Source of the DNA: Mycteria americana
Taxonomy: Eukaryota; Chordata; Aves; Ciconiiformes; Ciconiidae
DNA length: 64,000 nt
Direction: 5' to 3'
Assembly: GCF_035582795.1 (NCBI RefSeq)
Contig: NC_134374.1
Coordinates: forward strand, 24,195,798 to 24,259,797
Below, piece by piece: positions 26,601 through 37,774 of the stretch (its first letter is position 1; each line of letters opens with the position of its first letter). The notes under the pieces were generated by a model. The model saw only the letters and a program-made list of their open reading frames with translations. It made no database searches and had not been told where the DNA came from. The position numbers were made by a program, and so were the translations under genes.

Positions 26601-29600
26601 GCTGAAATACCATTGCATTCTCCTAGCTATCATTTAGATTGAAATATAGCAGGAAGTCTCTTCCAGCTGAACTCGTTCCTCCTAATGGCAGTTAATAGCA
26701 ATGATTGCTGTTCGGATTGAAACTGCATTAATACAAACTTCAATTTAAACAGCAGCATCTTTGTCTAATGCCAAGAGGTTTATGTGATGCATAATCAGCT
26801 CTTCTAAAAAGTGTCACATTCTATGCCCCAGCCTTTTAATCAAGAAGTAGTCAAATAAAGTGCAAAAACAATGAAAAAAATTGAACACAGTGACTGAATA
26901 TTACTCAACATCCTTTTCTGTGTGATATTTTACTTATCTGGCCAGTGTCAGAAGATGACCCGTCTCTGTTTTTCCATTTGGGCTAAAAGTTGAGTGTTTT
27001 GAAGAGGTAGGGCTTTAACTGAGGAAGCCGGCGTGTCACATCTGAGAGGATTCAAATATTCAGCCCTAGTCTCACAAGAAGAGATGACTTCAACATACAC
27101 GCTTGTCCAGTGGCCAACACTACTCAGTAGAAGGCCTTGGTACCTGATGGAGATCTGATAGCAAGATGTCTTGCATTCCCAAATGAAATCCGTGTGTAAA
27201 ACCACATTAAATTCGCCTTTAGAAAAATTAAGCCCAGCCAAGCATTTATTAAACTATATGAGAGAGATACCTATAGGCTTGCTGCCCTCACTTCAATAAC
27301 TGAAGACCTGGAGGGAAATGGAAAATTGGACAAAATGCAAAGCAAATTAGCAGAGGCAGGTAGGGCCACATTGATTTAGTGCCTTCCAGATTTTTTAGAC
27401 AAATAGATAGATGTCATCTAGCTTCATTTTAACAAGCAGCTCAGCTGGCGTCACATGGTTAATTATTAGTACATCTGGAGGAGATAGAAATGAGGAAAGG
27501 AGCTATAAAATAGATAGGGAGCTAAATAATGGGGCAAGAGAGTAAAAGGTAATGATGGTAGGGCATGGTGAGATTGGAAGGAGTTCAGGTGGAGTTCCTC
27601 CAGGATTGGTGTTGGAATCTCTCTTGTTAAATCTTTTCATCGATGTTTTTGGCCCCAAAAAACTTGAGCACACTCAAAGCCCAAACTGGGAGCAAACACA
27701 CTGGCTCGTGTTTGATTCATGCCGTGTATGAGGAAGCAGGACCTGGTGCAGGATCCATAAGCAAACACTGGTTTTTTTTCAGAGAAAGGCCTGACATCAT
27801 TATGAAGTTCTTCATTTGGCATGGCTCAGCTGAGCTCCAGCCTTCAACTGCTTGAGTCGCAAAAAAAAGCTTTTTTCTGAGTTTGAGTCACTGTTATAAA
27901 TCAAGTATTTCTACTAGTTAAGCCAGTTATTCCCTCTCAAATACAAAAAAGGAAAAAGCCCAAGTGATAATTCAGTGGAATCATTTGTAATGGCAGTGGG
28001 AATAATGAATAAATGCCTATTTTTAATTCATTTTCCTGCTGTGCCACCACTTTATCTTTTCAGGTTTTATTAAGCCAGCCCTCCCATTTTGAATCGCCGG
28101 GTATGCCTTTCATCGCTCAGTGGGTTTCCAGCTCTACCAGATGTTAACAGCAGAGGCAGGAGAGGCCCAAATGCAAAGCCTGACTTAGGGGAACAGAGCG
28201 TGGCTGATTGCTGCCCGGGGTTAATGCTGCTATGGACTTCGCTAAAATAAAAGGCTCTGCTCCTCTGCGTTGAATACAAGAGTAGGGGAAAAAAAAAAGT
28301 ATATTTTTCCCAAACCCGAGCCTCCCTGGGACTAAGGACTATCTTGCTAAAGCTTGACTTAGCATAGAGGCTTATTTTCCTTGGGGAAGAGGGAAATCAT
28401 TTACGCCAAGTCAGCGCGGCTCCCATCAGAGCCCCCGTCTCCCTCCAGCACCGCCTCATCCCCGGCTGCCTCCCCTTCCCCTGCCTGCACGAAGCGGAGC
28501 AGAGCGGCTGCGTTCCTGCCCCGGCCATATCCCCTTACCGCAGCCTGGCACCTTACCCGAGGCGAGGAGGAATCCACCTCCGACTTTGTAGGACCGGGGG
28601 CTGACGAAGGGCACGCCGCACACCAGCAGCAGCCCTCCCACCAGCCCGGCGGCGACAGCCAGCATGATGAACGCCGTCCAGAAGCCTCTGTACACTGCAC
28701 AGTCAAAAAGAGTAAAGTTAGGGGAAAGGAGAGGAAAAGAGGCTTTCGGAAGTCCATGCTTAACTCCTGCGTCAGCAACGCTAAAAACAATAACCTGTAA
28801 CGCTGCTCGTGTTAGGCAAAGCCGGAGCTCCTGCTTTGCTAGCTCCCGGCCGTGGCATGGGTGCAATGTGCCCGGAACCAGTGCAAGTTCAGGTTGAACG
28901 TCATGCCCTACATAATGGGATTGGAAGGAGTACAAGGGGTTGGAAGGGTTTGCCAGGGAAGCACGCCACAAAAGGGGGTGAGAGTAAAGGACACCGTGCT
29001 TAGCTGTGCCTGTGGGAGATGGAAGAGCTTGGCAAGAAAGGAAAGAAAACAGCAAAATTTGGAGAGATGGAATCAGACCACATCTTTGTTCCATTTTAAT
29101 TAACACTTACGGAAGGTGCCAGGTTCCTGGTTTAAAATAAAGGCGGTTCTTGTTAGCAGGACTGCAAGGAAAACAGGAGCTCATGATTTCCCCCATTAAT
29201 GGCCTTGCTTGACTCCAAGCAAGAGAACAGGGCAAGGGAACGGCTGCCTCTTCATCCACTGAATTTGGGGGTTTCGCTGTGACTTCATGCAACCACACCA
29301 GCCAGAGCCGAGCAAGCTTGCGCCCATCACATCCCACGGGATCATAGAATCATAGAATGCTTTGGATTGGAAGGGACCTTTACAGGTCATCTAGTCCAAC
29401 CCCCCTGCAGGAGCAGGGACATCTAAACTAGACCAGGTTGCTCAGGGATGGGACATAGCCCACTAATTTCAGTCTCCCAGTAGCCAAGTCTCTTCCCGTC
29501 ACTGCCGTAAAGCTTGGCCAAAGGTGGTGGTCTTCAGGCAGAGACCCTCTGATGGCCTGCTCCCCGTTCCCCTGATTTATCTGATCCACTCGGACCACCG

Positions 29601-32600
29601 CATCTCGCTCTGCCTGTTGTTTTTCAGAAGCACTAGTTAGAGAGATTTAAGCCAAGCACAAGCAAGTGGGTAATGCTGAAATGATTCACACTTGAAAGAA
29701 AAATGATACAGAGAAGATGTGTTTTACTCATTTGAAACCATTTTGTGAGGAGAGCCACTTAGGGAGAGATAAGTATCTTGAACTCTCCAAAACCACAGAA
29801 TTCATTTTCATGTTTAACCTCCCATCACCCGTTTCTCTCAGGGAGCCTAAGAGGATGCAGATAAGGCAGAATTATCTCTGGAGCAGGTAATAGCTGGAGG
29901 ACCCCTCTTCTTGGACGGCCTCCTGGTTTGTCATCATTTGCATATGAGGATGGACTGGTTTGAAATAAAACGAGCGCTAACGACAGAAGCGTCTGCTCTC
30001 TGCAGATGTCCAAACGCTTTGCAGCGGGGTTGGCGCAGCAGAGAAGCCCAATGCTCCTGCTGCCCTAAATGCGGGTGCTGAGACATCCTCGCGTCCCCGG
30101 GGATCATAGCGGGGTGGGTGCCGGGAGCCTGCAGGCAGAGCCCCGCGGCACCCCGGGGTGCAGCCCCGGCGCAGAGCCCCTCCCCAGCCCCTTCCCGGCA
30201 CCCATCCCAACGGGCGTTTCCGAGAGGCGGCTGAGGAGGGTTTCACAGCAAGGGCTGACAGGCAGGGACAGATGCCGCCAGGGCCCTTTATTTAGTGCGG
30301 AAAAAATAGTGTGTCTATCGGCGAGATCATTCAGAAACTAGACGTCATGCCTGCCTCTCCTAAGCTGAAAAAATCCCACTGCTTAACCCGCATGTTGGCT
30401 GCACACAGCCTGCGACGGGCTCCTCCTTCTACCATCGACAGGTCCCTTATATCCATTTTACACTGCGGCGTGTTCCCCGAGGCAGGAATCCTGCACAGCA
30501 CAGCAAAAGAAACTAGCTGCTCTCCCTCACATGCTCCGACTGACAAATGTTGGTTGGTTTTGGTTTTTTTTTTTTTAATTAATTCCTCATAAAAAAAAAT
30601 ATAAAAATAAAAAAGGTACTGCTAAAGGCTAAGGAAAAGGTCAAGATGTTTGTTTGTGCAGTATGCCTGCCCTGGATCCCCGGAGGCAACGCAGAGTGAT
30701 GCACACTATTTAAAGAAATCAATTCATTTCAAAAAAGATCATTGAATTAATTCTAGCTGCTGCCACCAATTTAGCAAATTAAAATTCCTAACAGCAGCTG
30801 ATTCATTAAAGAACTCTGAAAATATAGAGAAACATAAATAAAAAGGGAACCAGTTGAAAGGAGAGCTCTCCAACTGTGTCGTATTCGCTGTATTAAAAAT
30901 AAGCCAGTCACTTACGTGGATCTTCTAACAATTTGGTCTTTAACTGATTTTCCCAGTGCTTGTTTATTTTGCCTTGCAACAAATCAACCCTCGAGCTCTC
31001 GCAGGAAGCCAGACGCTGGGAACGAGTCAGCGTTGGACTGCCACAAGCCTGCAGCGCAGGAGACGTTATTTGTGTTGCTTGCCCGCAGGGTCTGGATTTG
31101 GCCATGGGGCAGAAACCCTTTGCCTCCAGCTCCCCGCAGCGAGCGAGGAGGTGGGAGAAGGGAGAGGATGGATTTCGCGTCCTCCCTTGCTCATAGGAGT
31201 AGGCACAGAGGGTGCACGGCTCGTGGCCGGGCACGGCTGTCTCGGGAGAAGACAGGGGAGAACATCTCGATGTGCTCACAGCTTGGGGCAGGCAACTAAG
31301 CAAGGCCGTTTTGTAAAGGAGCTCTCCAAAAGTCTTGGTCATGCTTGGCCACATGCATTTGCAACGGGAGAAGCACAGCACTGACGCGCATCGTAAATCT
31401 CTGCCCGGTCGCCTGGGGAGCAGGAAAGAAACCCACCTGCGGTCGTGTCGTAGGAAGGATGGGGGAACGGTCCGAGAGCAATGGGCATGGGAAAGAGGTA
31501 GCCATGCATGCAGAACTTGGGGTGTGCTTGGCTGGCTGAAAAAGAAAAACAACAACAACAACAAAAAAACCCATTTGCTTTTATTTTCTGCAGGATCACA
31601 GCTCTAGCATTCAGAGGGCCATGCCCTAGTCTGCAAAACCTACAAAACCCTCGCTGAAGGCAGAAGGCTGGGGAGTAAAGAAGGATAGTAAATCCTGGCT
31701 AGAAAGGAAAAAGAAAAAGAAGACTGATGAGAGAGGGGAGACATAACAGGATCTGAGACTGCTACCCGTACATCTTCTCATCTTCATAACCTGAGTCTGA
31801 GGTGGATATAAATCACGAAGGATGGAGCAAATCAAATTACTGTAAATATTCCCGTTGCTATTTTCCTCCAGAAAATGTGTCAGATTGCCTGGAAGGGGCA
31901 AAGGTATTTGGATACCAGCACAAGCTACCTTACAAGACCTCCAGTTTGTGAGAAGGGAAAGCACAATTAGAATGGAAGTGCCCCATCAATATTAATACCA
32001 CTGAGGCTTATCATGATTAACGGTAATAGAATGAATGTTAAATGAATTAATTAATGGTTGGCCACTTATTTAAATATGTTCCCCAGCTCAAAGGAACACT
32101 TTATAATAGGTGGACATTAGTTCATGCTAAATTGACTATGGAATACCTATTGAATTAATTATTACATCCACGAGAGCAGCAAATTAATTTGCCATGATCA
32201 ATCCTATTATAATAAATACCTAAAGAAGTAACACAAATTTGCCAGTTATCAGAAAGAGTCATTTTACTTCAGGTAACATTATATTATATCATGTTTTTCC
32301 ATATAACGTAATTAGATAGCAAACTCCCTCTCTCAAGCCTGTCCTTTTTTATCAAAAAATTCCCGTCTGAGAAATCTCATGTTGTTCAGTGGAACAGTGG
32401 CAGTAACGGTTCCTGCAAGATTTTACAGGAAACACAGGTCAGGGACTGGGGGACAGCAAAGTCATCTGAAATTTTAATCACCGCAGAGTAAATTTATTGT
32501 GGGAACCTGCATTATTTGCAGCCAAATGCCCTACGAGGCGATCACGCTGCTCCGCAGGCACGTAAGCGTCTTTGAGCGGCCCGAAGCACCAGCGAGCGCA

Positions 32601-35600
32601 GGGTCAAGGCTTTTGCAGCGTTTAAAAGCTTTGCAGAACTTATTTAAAATTTCTTTTTTGAATTCCCGATACTTCTCTCGGCTTGCGGCATCCCAGGGAA
32701 AGGCTGTCCTCTAATTACCCACTGTGCACTAACGCAGGCGAGCTGGTTGCTGGCTCGGCCGCCGGCGAGGCTGGTGCCAGGCGTCTTGTGGGGTGGTCTC
32801 ACTTCTTCGCTCTTTCTGGTGGGGGCACCTGGTTCACTGGGCCAAGACCCCACACTTCACTGCACGTGGGCCACCAGTCAGCACCAACTGGTGTCTCAGA
32901 ACAGGGTTCACCTTCTCCTTCAATTTTTTTTTGAAGAGTGAATGCGCTTGGGGAAAAAAAAATTATTTTGCAACCGTCGCTGTTTATTCACACGTGTAAT
33001 TTCAATGGCCTTAAAAAGCAAACCAGGCAAGACTTTAAAATAAAGGCCTTGTGTGCTTAAGAGCATGAACGCATGTGGTTACAGCTCTCTACAGCCCACC
33101 ACTGCCCGCTGCTAGAGGTCCTGAGCACCCAGGGAGACGACACGCGTGCGCATCCAGCCTTCCCCGGGCTGAAATCAGTGGGAGGTGGGAACACTCCGAT
33201 GGCTGAAAACACTAACAGAAGAGCAACGCCAAGGGCCAGGAAAGGCATGGGCTCATATTTTGCAGACCTTAGCTGAACACAAACATCAAGAGATATGGGG
33301 GGGGGAGAGTTGTCCTTGCTCGCGGAAGCCACCCCTCCATAAGACTTTGTAGGTGATATATTAAACGGCATCAAGAGGTTCCTACATTTCTGTGAACAAC
33401 CCTCTGAGAGCAAAATCCAAGTCAAAAAAAGAGCACAGAAAGGGTGAGCCAAGTTTGCTTTTGATAGAGAGACGATGAGAATGAAAAAAAAACAAAAGAA
33501 ATAAAATAAAGACAATTGTCTCCCCGTCCCTGGGAGCCCTTGTTGTGCTTGTCTGCAATTCAAACTGTGAGCAAATGCTGTGAATGTGGTGCGGTGGCAT
33601 CGTACTCACTGTACCAGAAGGTCCAGATGGTCTCCGGGTGGCCCTCGCCAAAGAACCAGCACCGCCAGAAGAAGCCCTCGTGATGGAAAGTGAGGATCTC
33701 CTTCCTGACCTCTGTCAGCATTTCAGCCTGCGGAGGAATGAAAGCCCAGGCTGATACGGGGATGATCATGGTGGGAAGTGTGTATTTTTTAGTTAGACAG
33801 TTGTTGCTTTCATTTTTTATTAGGGTTTTCATTTGTTGCTGTTTGGTTTGGGTTTGGAGGGTTTGGGGCACACAGAGGCAGCTGCTGTCCTTGACCTTCC
33901 ACTGTATCACAGCTACAAAATGTTTCGATAACAAATCACCCTGCAGACCTTCAAGATATCCTGCAGATATCCTTGTTACTCTGCAGGATCCATGTAAGGT
34001 CTGGCTTCACCCCAGAAGACAGCCCAACTCTACCACTCCCATGGAGCCTCTTCCAATCACCAGCCCAAAGGTTTTCTTCTTTCTCTCCCTCTGCTGAGCC
34101 CAGTAGAAGTTATGCTAAACCTACGTGAGGCAGAAGTCACTCTTTGCCCACACCAGTCTTCTCATAGACCAGGATGTTGACAATTTTTCCTTTTTTGCTG
34201 AGTCTGCTTGAACCCCCAGACCAGACCTGTGAGCACAAGGTTTAGGTCTTTCCGGAAGGAAGGATATTGCAAAGCTGAGTCATGGACTATTTACCAAAAA
34301 ACTTATTAAAACTATAGCCAAAATCAATTTTGCCTTTATCACATACAATTTGGTAAAGGAGATGTGACTGTTACAAAATTACATTTTGTGGTGGATGGAG
34401 AAACTCCATACAGGATTGGACCCTGTGAACCGGAGAAAGGAGACAGGACTCAACGGGGAGGAGCTGGAAGATACTTCCCTTGCCTCGAGGTTTTTATGCG
34501 TCAGGTTATGACCGCTTCCAGAGCTCTGACCTGATTCTCCGTTCACTTTCAGGATAAAATACTAACTATGACAATGGTAACCTGCAGCCCTCAAACTTCG
34601 TCAGGTGGACGGCTGCTGACTTAGTGCATCTACGGCACATTTAATGGCTGTTTGGCAGATGCTCGAGACCATCTTTATCTGCAAGAGACAGGATCTGCCA
34701 GTTTAAGAAAGGGCAGAGAAGGTAAAAACGCAGCCCGTTGTACACAACTGGTAACTGAAATAGAAATAATAGAAAAAGTGTCTGAAATAATAGAAATAAA
34801 ATAGCTCAGAGGAAAGAGTAAGAGCAGTTCCTATTTCTGCCTGGCGCTTTTGAAGTCGCCCTGCCTCAGCGACAGGCACACTAACACATGGCCGAGAGCC
34901 TATCTGAAATGTTTGAGATGCTTATTCGTGTCGTGCAGTGCAACGTCTCCAGTCTCTCCACTTTAAAAGACAACAGCACAAACAAAAATCTGAAAGAATT
35001 AATATCGCCATTTCCCAAGTGCACAAAAACTGAGCAGCGCTCCTCCGCCCATGACTCCCTGCCACCTCCAGGCCTTTACTGCGCTGCTTTAAACAGTAAA
35101 GAAAGTGTCCGTTTTTCTGTCTTCTTTTTTTTTTTTTTTTTCAATAGAGAAAGTCATTTGGAAACGTGACTCAAGCAAACGGTGTCCTACATTTGATTAT
35201 GGGATTCTGAAAGGAAAGAAAATATTTCTTGCTGGCATCATGATGCTTACCCGGTGTGACTCACCACACCAGGAAAAAAAAAAAAAAAATCAAACCTAAT
35301 TGGATTGAACTTTGAAGTAACAAAAAGTCTGCACACAACAAGGATCTTCCTGTCATTTTGTAATTGAAACCACACATTGATCGGCGCAAAAACATTTTTG
35401 AGGAGTGGGTGGCTCAGGGAACTGATCTGGTTGTTATTTCATCCAAGAGTTAAACAACAGCAAGGCCAGCTAAAACAAACTTTCCAAAGGATCTGTAAAC
35501 AAGTGATACCAGTAGTCAGCACTAAAATATGAAATTGCCCTTTGAAAATTACATTTCCTGCTAACTAAAATCCTATGTACATTTTAATTTTAAAATACAT

Positions 35601-36264
35601 AGGCCTCTTCTTGTTAGACGGGCAGGAATTCTTGTCTACTCCGTTCTGTGTCTGACGTTCACTTTTGTTTTCTGTCTGTGCTGTAGTCATTTCACTTCAG
35701 ATGTAAATGATTGCCAAGTCCTACACTTTAAAATAGGAACTATTTTTAAATGAAGAAGCTACAGAGGGAGAAATCTTTTAACGGCAAATATCAGGAGATA
35801 TCTTTTGTCTTTAGAGGCAAATGCCGTCAACAAGTAAAGCTTTTACATTTTTGCCTTTTGTTGCCTAATGTTCATATCTGCCAGATTACAGAGGTGCTGT
35901 CTGAATGTTTCCTAGATGCGCTTTACTTCAGTCAAAATGCCAGATACTATGGAAATGCTGGCTTGGATTTTAAAGTTAGCTCGGGCTGACGTTTTACATT
36001 AGCAGGTCACTTTCAATGACCACAAAGACGATCACAGATCTAAAACTTTAAAATTTTAAATTATTTAAATAAGTCAATTCTTCCGAAATAAGACCAGATT
36101 TCAGAGTTTACCTCCCCGGTCCGCAGAGTGCTATTCCCACGCTGGAAGACGCCGCAGGTCTCCGTAGCTAGAAGCCAGTAATCCGTCCCGAAAGCGATGA
36201 GAAAGAGCAACACGCCGGTGCCGGCGAGGATCCCGGCTGTGAGGGCGGCTACTCCAGCCTTCAT
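20455..36264 (-). CDS. TMEM182-like four-pass membrane protein, five coding exons (join of 36112-36264, 33610-33727, 31437-31535, 28557-28694, 20455-20684)
   Basis: The joined exons give a 245-residue protein from an ATG at 36264 to a TAA at 20455. Four hydrophobic segments are visible at about residues 6-27, 129-153, 162-183 and 212-237. A long first outer loop carries an NST sequon (N44) and the motif FHHEGFFWRCWF, and YRGFW precedes the second membrane segment. These motifs and the order match TMEM182, a claudin-superfamily-like protein known from muscle and fat. Human TMEM182 is about 229 residues. Introns fall in phases 0, 1, 1, 1 and all sites are GT-AG. By memory of the human protein, identity is only moderate (roughly half in the conserved blocks), too low for a bird orthologue of a well-conserved gene, so I read it as a paralogue. 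Function by family only: a membrane protein, perhaps acting in muscle cell adhesion or fusion. No frame break is seen, so it appears intact. Confidence 0.9.
22111..22146. repeat. (TA/CA) microsatellite
   Basis: A short run of alternating TA and CA dinucleotides, ACATATAGATATATACACAT followed by ACACACACACATATATG, lies within intron 4 of the TMEM182-like gene. Confidence 0.85.
27320..27650 (+). mobile_element. Decayed CR1/L3-type LINE fragment (reverse transcriptase region)
   Basis: The plus strand near 27590-27650 still translates in part as VPPGLVLESLLLNLFIDVF, which matches the reverse transcriptase motif VPQGSVLGPVLFNIFINDL of CR1-like elements. Upstream words such as TTAATTATTAGTACATCTGG and GGAGATAGAAATGAGGA fit the same old element. 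Stops and small indels break the frame, so it is dead. It lies antisense in intron 4 of the TMEM182-like gene. The edges are approximate. Confidence 0.65.
28557..28694 (-). CDS. TMEM182-like exon 4 (second membrane helix)
   Basis: The acceptor is TGACTGTGCAG and the donor GTAAGG; the exon is phase 1 to phase 1, 138 bases. It starts with VYRGFW, as in TMEM182, then a helix rich in Ala, Gly, Val and Leu, then SYKVGGGFLLAS, which matches LYKAGGG in the family. The GC-rich flanks keep the frame open on both sides (28456-29106), so a retained intron would not be stopped at once. This is best seen as chance. Confidence 0.92.
28695..31436 (-). other. Intron 3 of the TMEM182-like gene
   Basis: Contains a CR1 tail at 29341-29451, a GC-rich patch at about 30000-30260, a T-run near 30565-30576 and an AT-rich stretch at 30700-30850. 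No further exon is seen. Confidence 0.75.
29341..29451 (-). mobile_element. CR1 LINE 3' fragment
   Basis: The sequence begins ATCATAGAATCATAGAATGC, the reverse complement of the CR1 3' terminal ATTCTATGATTCTATGAT repeat. It continues with TTGGAAGGGACC, TCATCTAGTCCAACCCCCCT and GACCAGGTTGCTC, all hallmark words of avian CR1. Only about 110 bases of the 3' end remain. The orientation is the same as that of the host gene. Confidence 0.93.
31437..31535 (-). CDS. TMEM182-like exon 3 (outer loop, second half)
   Basis: The acceptor is TTTTTCAG and the donor GTGGGT; the exon is phase 1 to phase 1, 99 bases. It encodes a loop with a CMHGYLFPMP block and a PSYDTTA ending, matching TMEM182's CTHAYLSPYP and TSYDSAV positions. 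The loop is rich in proline and has lost the second sequon (NST before SYD) that I recall in TMEM182. An (AAC)n microsatellite forms part of the upstream pyrimidine tract. Confidence 0.9.
31536..33609 (-). other. Intron 2 of the TMEM182-like gene
   Basis: Its 3' end carries an (AAC)n tract at 31547-31562 that merges with the pyrimidine tract of exon 3. An AT-rich block at about 31980-32320 holds many TAATTA/ATTAAT words and is a candidate conserved non-coding element. No exon is seen. Confidence 0.7.
31547..31562. repeat. (AAC)n tract at the exon 3 acceptor
   Basis: AACAACAACAACAACA on the plus strand reads as GTT repeats on the coding strand, immediately upstream of the TTTTTCTTTTTCAG acceptor of TMEM182-like exon 3. 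Confidence 0.9.
33610..33727 (-). CDS. TMEM182-like exon 2 (first outer loop)
   Basis: The acceptor is CTCCGCAG at 33728-33735 and the donor is GTGAGT at 33604-33609. The exon starts in phase 0 and ends in phase 1, giving 39 full codons plus one base. It contains FHHEGFFWRCWF, nearly identical to the same block in TMEM182, followed by a WTFWY stretch matching the family's WKFWYT. The tryptophan and cysteine of this block recall the claudin-type outer loop signature. Confidence 0.92.
33728..36111 (-). other. Intron 1 of the TMEM182-like gene
   Basis: Holds homopolymer runs (T-run near 35126-35141, A-run near 35274-35289) and otherwise ordinary sequence. I see no exon and no recognisable repeat element. 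Confidence 0.7.
36112..36264 (-). CDS. TMEM182-like exon 1 (residues 1-51)
   Basis: The exon starts at an ATG at 36262-36264 and ends with GAG followed by GTAAAC, in phase 0. It encodes a short N-terminus, the first membrane helix and the start of the outer loop; LIAFGTDYWLLATE is the TMEM182 signature after helix 1. The start was chosen because the hydrophobic helix begins within a few residues of it, as in TMEM182. The Kozak context is weak (C at -3, A at +4). The NST sequon at residue 44 lies in the predicted outer loop. Confidence 0.9.
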
Positions 36265-37639
36265 GGGGCAGCAGGTAGGCAGCAGGCTCGGCGATCAGAA
36301 AAGCAGAAAAACACTGAAGTTTCGAGGGGGACGAGAGAAGTGCTATTTTTGGAGACGGATAATAATCTTCTCCTGGCTGGTGTGAGTTTCAGTGGGTGGT
36401 GGGAACAGGACTAATAAAAGCAGATGACCTGGTGTAACCAAACAGCTGCGGCATTAAGGAACATGACAAATAGCTATTGAGACGGAGCAGGAAGGTTTCC
36501 AAATAAACACATGGCTGTGCATTTCAGAAGAGCAGTGCCGAGAGCCCTTAGCCTCGGCCGCTCAGGCAGCGTCCGCAGGTCACAAGCGATTACGACGCAG
36601 AACTGCCCAGGACACCGGAAAGTTTTTAAAACCCTGTTTGTGCATGAGGTCAGCAGAGAGGCTGTGCAGGGCTTGAGCAGATCTGAACTCACACATCTTT
36701 ACCGCGTCGCGGAGCCCGCAGCTTCCGCAGCCATTGCCGTGAGATGCCTTTAGCCGTGTTCTCGCAAGCGCAGTGCAGAAGTGGCGCTCCTGGAAAACGC
36801 GTCTCCTTCAGCTCCTGCTTCCTCTGAACAAAATGCTAACGCAGCTTTCACACAAAGGAACCCGAAAGATCCGAGCAGTAACATTAAAACATAGGTGATC
36901 TTTTACATATCTCGGTGCTCTCGGAAATGATGCAATCAACCCCTGCAAACACGTTTAAATCAGGCAGGTCCACATCTAGCTAGACAAGGAGCATTCAAAT
37001 GAGGTGTACAGACCAACATACCTAGAGTGCCTTGCTATGCGGTTGTAGGAGGATGTTCTCTCTCCTGCCACCGAAGAGTGGGCTATATAGCTTCCATACC
37101 CCTCCCACCACCCGAGCCTGCTGTGGAAGAAGTCTCATGGGGACGAGGACATTCCTGCATGGAATTTCATTGCCATTTGGTTCCTCATGTTTTTGTCTTC
37201 TGCTGGAGCATCTGCTGTAGATCACTGCCAGGAACAGGATGCCAGACTAGGAAAATTATAATTTCTGTAGGGCAATAACTATATTCCTGTGACATGCCAG
37301 GAGGCTGGGGGAGGAAATTGAAATTACAGTGAAAATTCAAGTTCTGATTTTCTAACCTCAGCCTAAGTCATGACCTGTTCTAAAAAGGGGGAGAGATGAA
37401 GATATTGACTTCTTTATCCTATGGGATTTTGTGTTGCCAAATTAATTTCCAAATCAATTTAATAGTTAAAGTTAACTGTGAACATATGGGTATCTCAGGG
37501 AAACCGCACACTGGTTAGGGAAACCGGAGAGGGTTGGGTAAAATTCTGACTACACTTCTAGCCAACTGTTGAGGCATATGGACTGATGAATATGCTCGCT
37601 CGTCTTCTATGAGCACAATAGACTTTAAATTATAATAAT
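36265..37639. promoter_or_regulatory. Region between the two genes; presumed promoter of the TMEM182-like gene
   Basis: About 1.4 kb separates the TMEM182-like start codon from the proposed end of the exchanger gene. It holds an A/T-core element CTATTTTTGG at 36343-36352 (close to an SRF CArG or MEF2 site) and a CAGCTG E-box at 36443-36448. Both motifs are short, so their presence alone proves nothing. No CpG island is obvious and no TATA box is clear. Confidence 0.35.
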
Positions 37640-37774
37640 TTATTCTATCCTCTGCATTGTCCTTAAATATTGCCGGCTGGGGTAGCTTTTAAATAATACA
37701 TTAGACCTCTCATCCTCACTGTCGCAGGGGCAGAGCTGCTGTTTCTTTAACCTGACCATGGGTGCGTGAGGCAT
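37640..37774 (-). CDS. Exchanger last exon (tentative)
   Basis: An acceptor CTATCAG at 37775-37781 in phase 0 opens a 44-codon frame to a TAA at 37640-37642. It contains [19 protein letters not shown], basic then acidic, a weak echo of the end of NHE4. The open frame extends upstream to 38047, so the acceptor is a choice. An AATAAA (37639-37644) overlaps the stop, so it cannot serve this end. It could be a chance frame. Confidence 0.3.
   Translation of the reverse strand: MPHAPMVRLKKQQLCPCDSEDERSNVLFKSYPSRQYLRTMQRIE

Larger units (their letters stand above)
20685..28556 (-). other. Intron 4 of the TMEM182-like gene
   Basis: No conserved exon is visible. It contains a (TA/CA) microsatellite near 22111-22146, an ancient LINE fragment at 27320-27650 and a GC-rich, CpG-containing patch near 24800-25000 with chance open frames on both strands. 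An AT-rich block at 26640-26880 looks unusually ordered and may be a conserved non-coding element. Confidence 0.7.

Noticed and set aside
28456-29106. 216-codon minus-strand frame as a single-exon gene
   Set aside because: Its middle is TMEM182-like exon 4 with clear splice sites; the outer parts are intron read-through.
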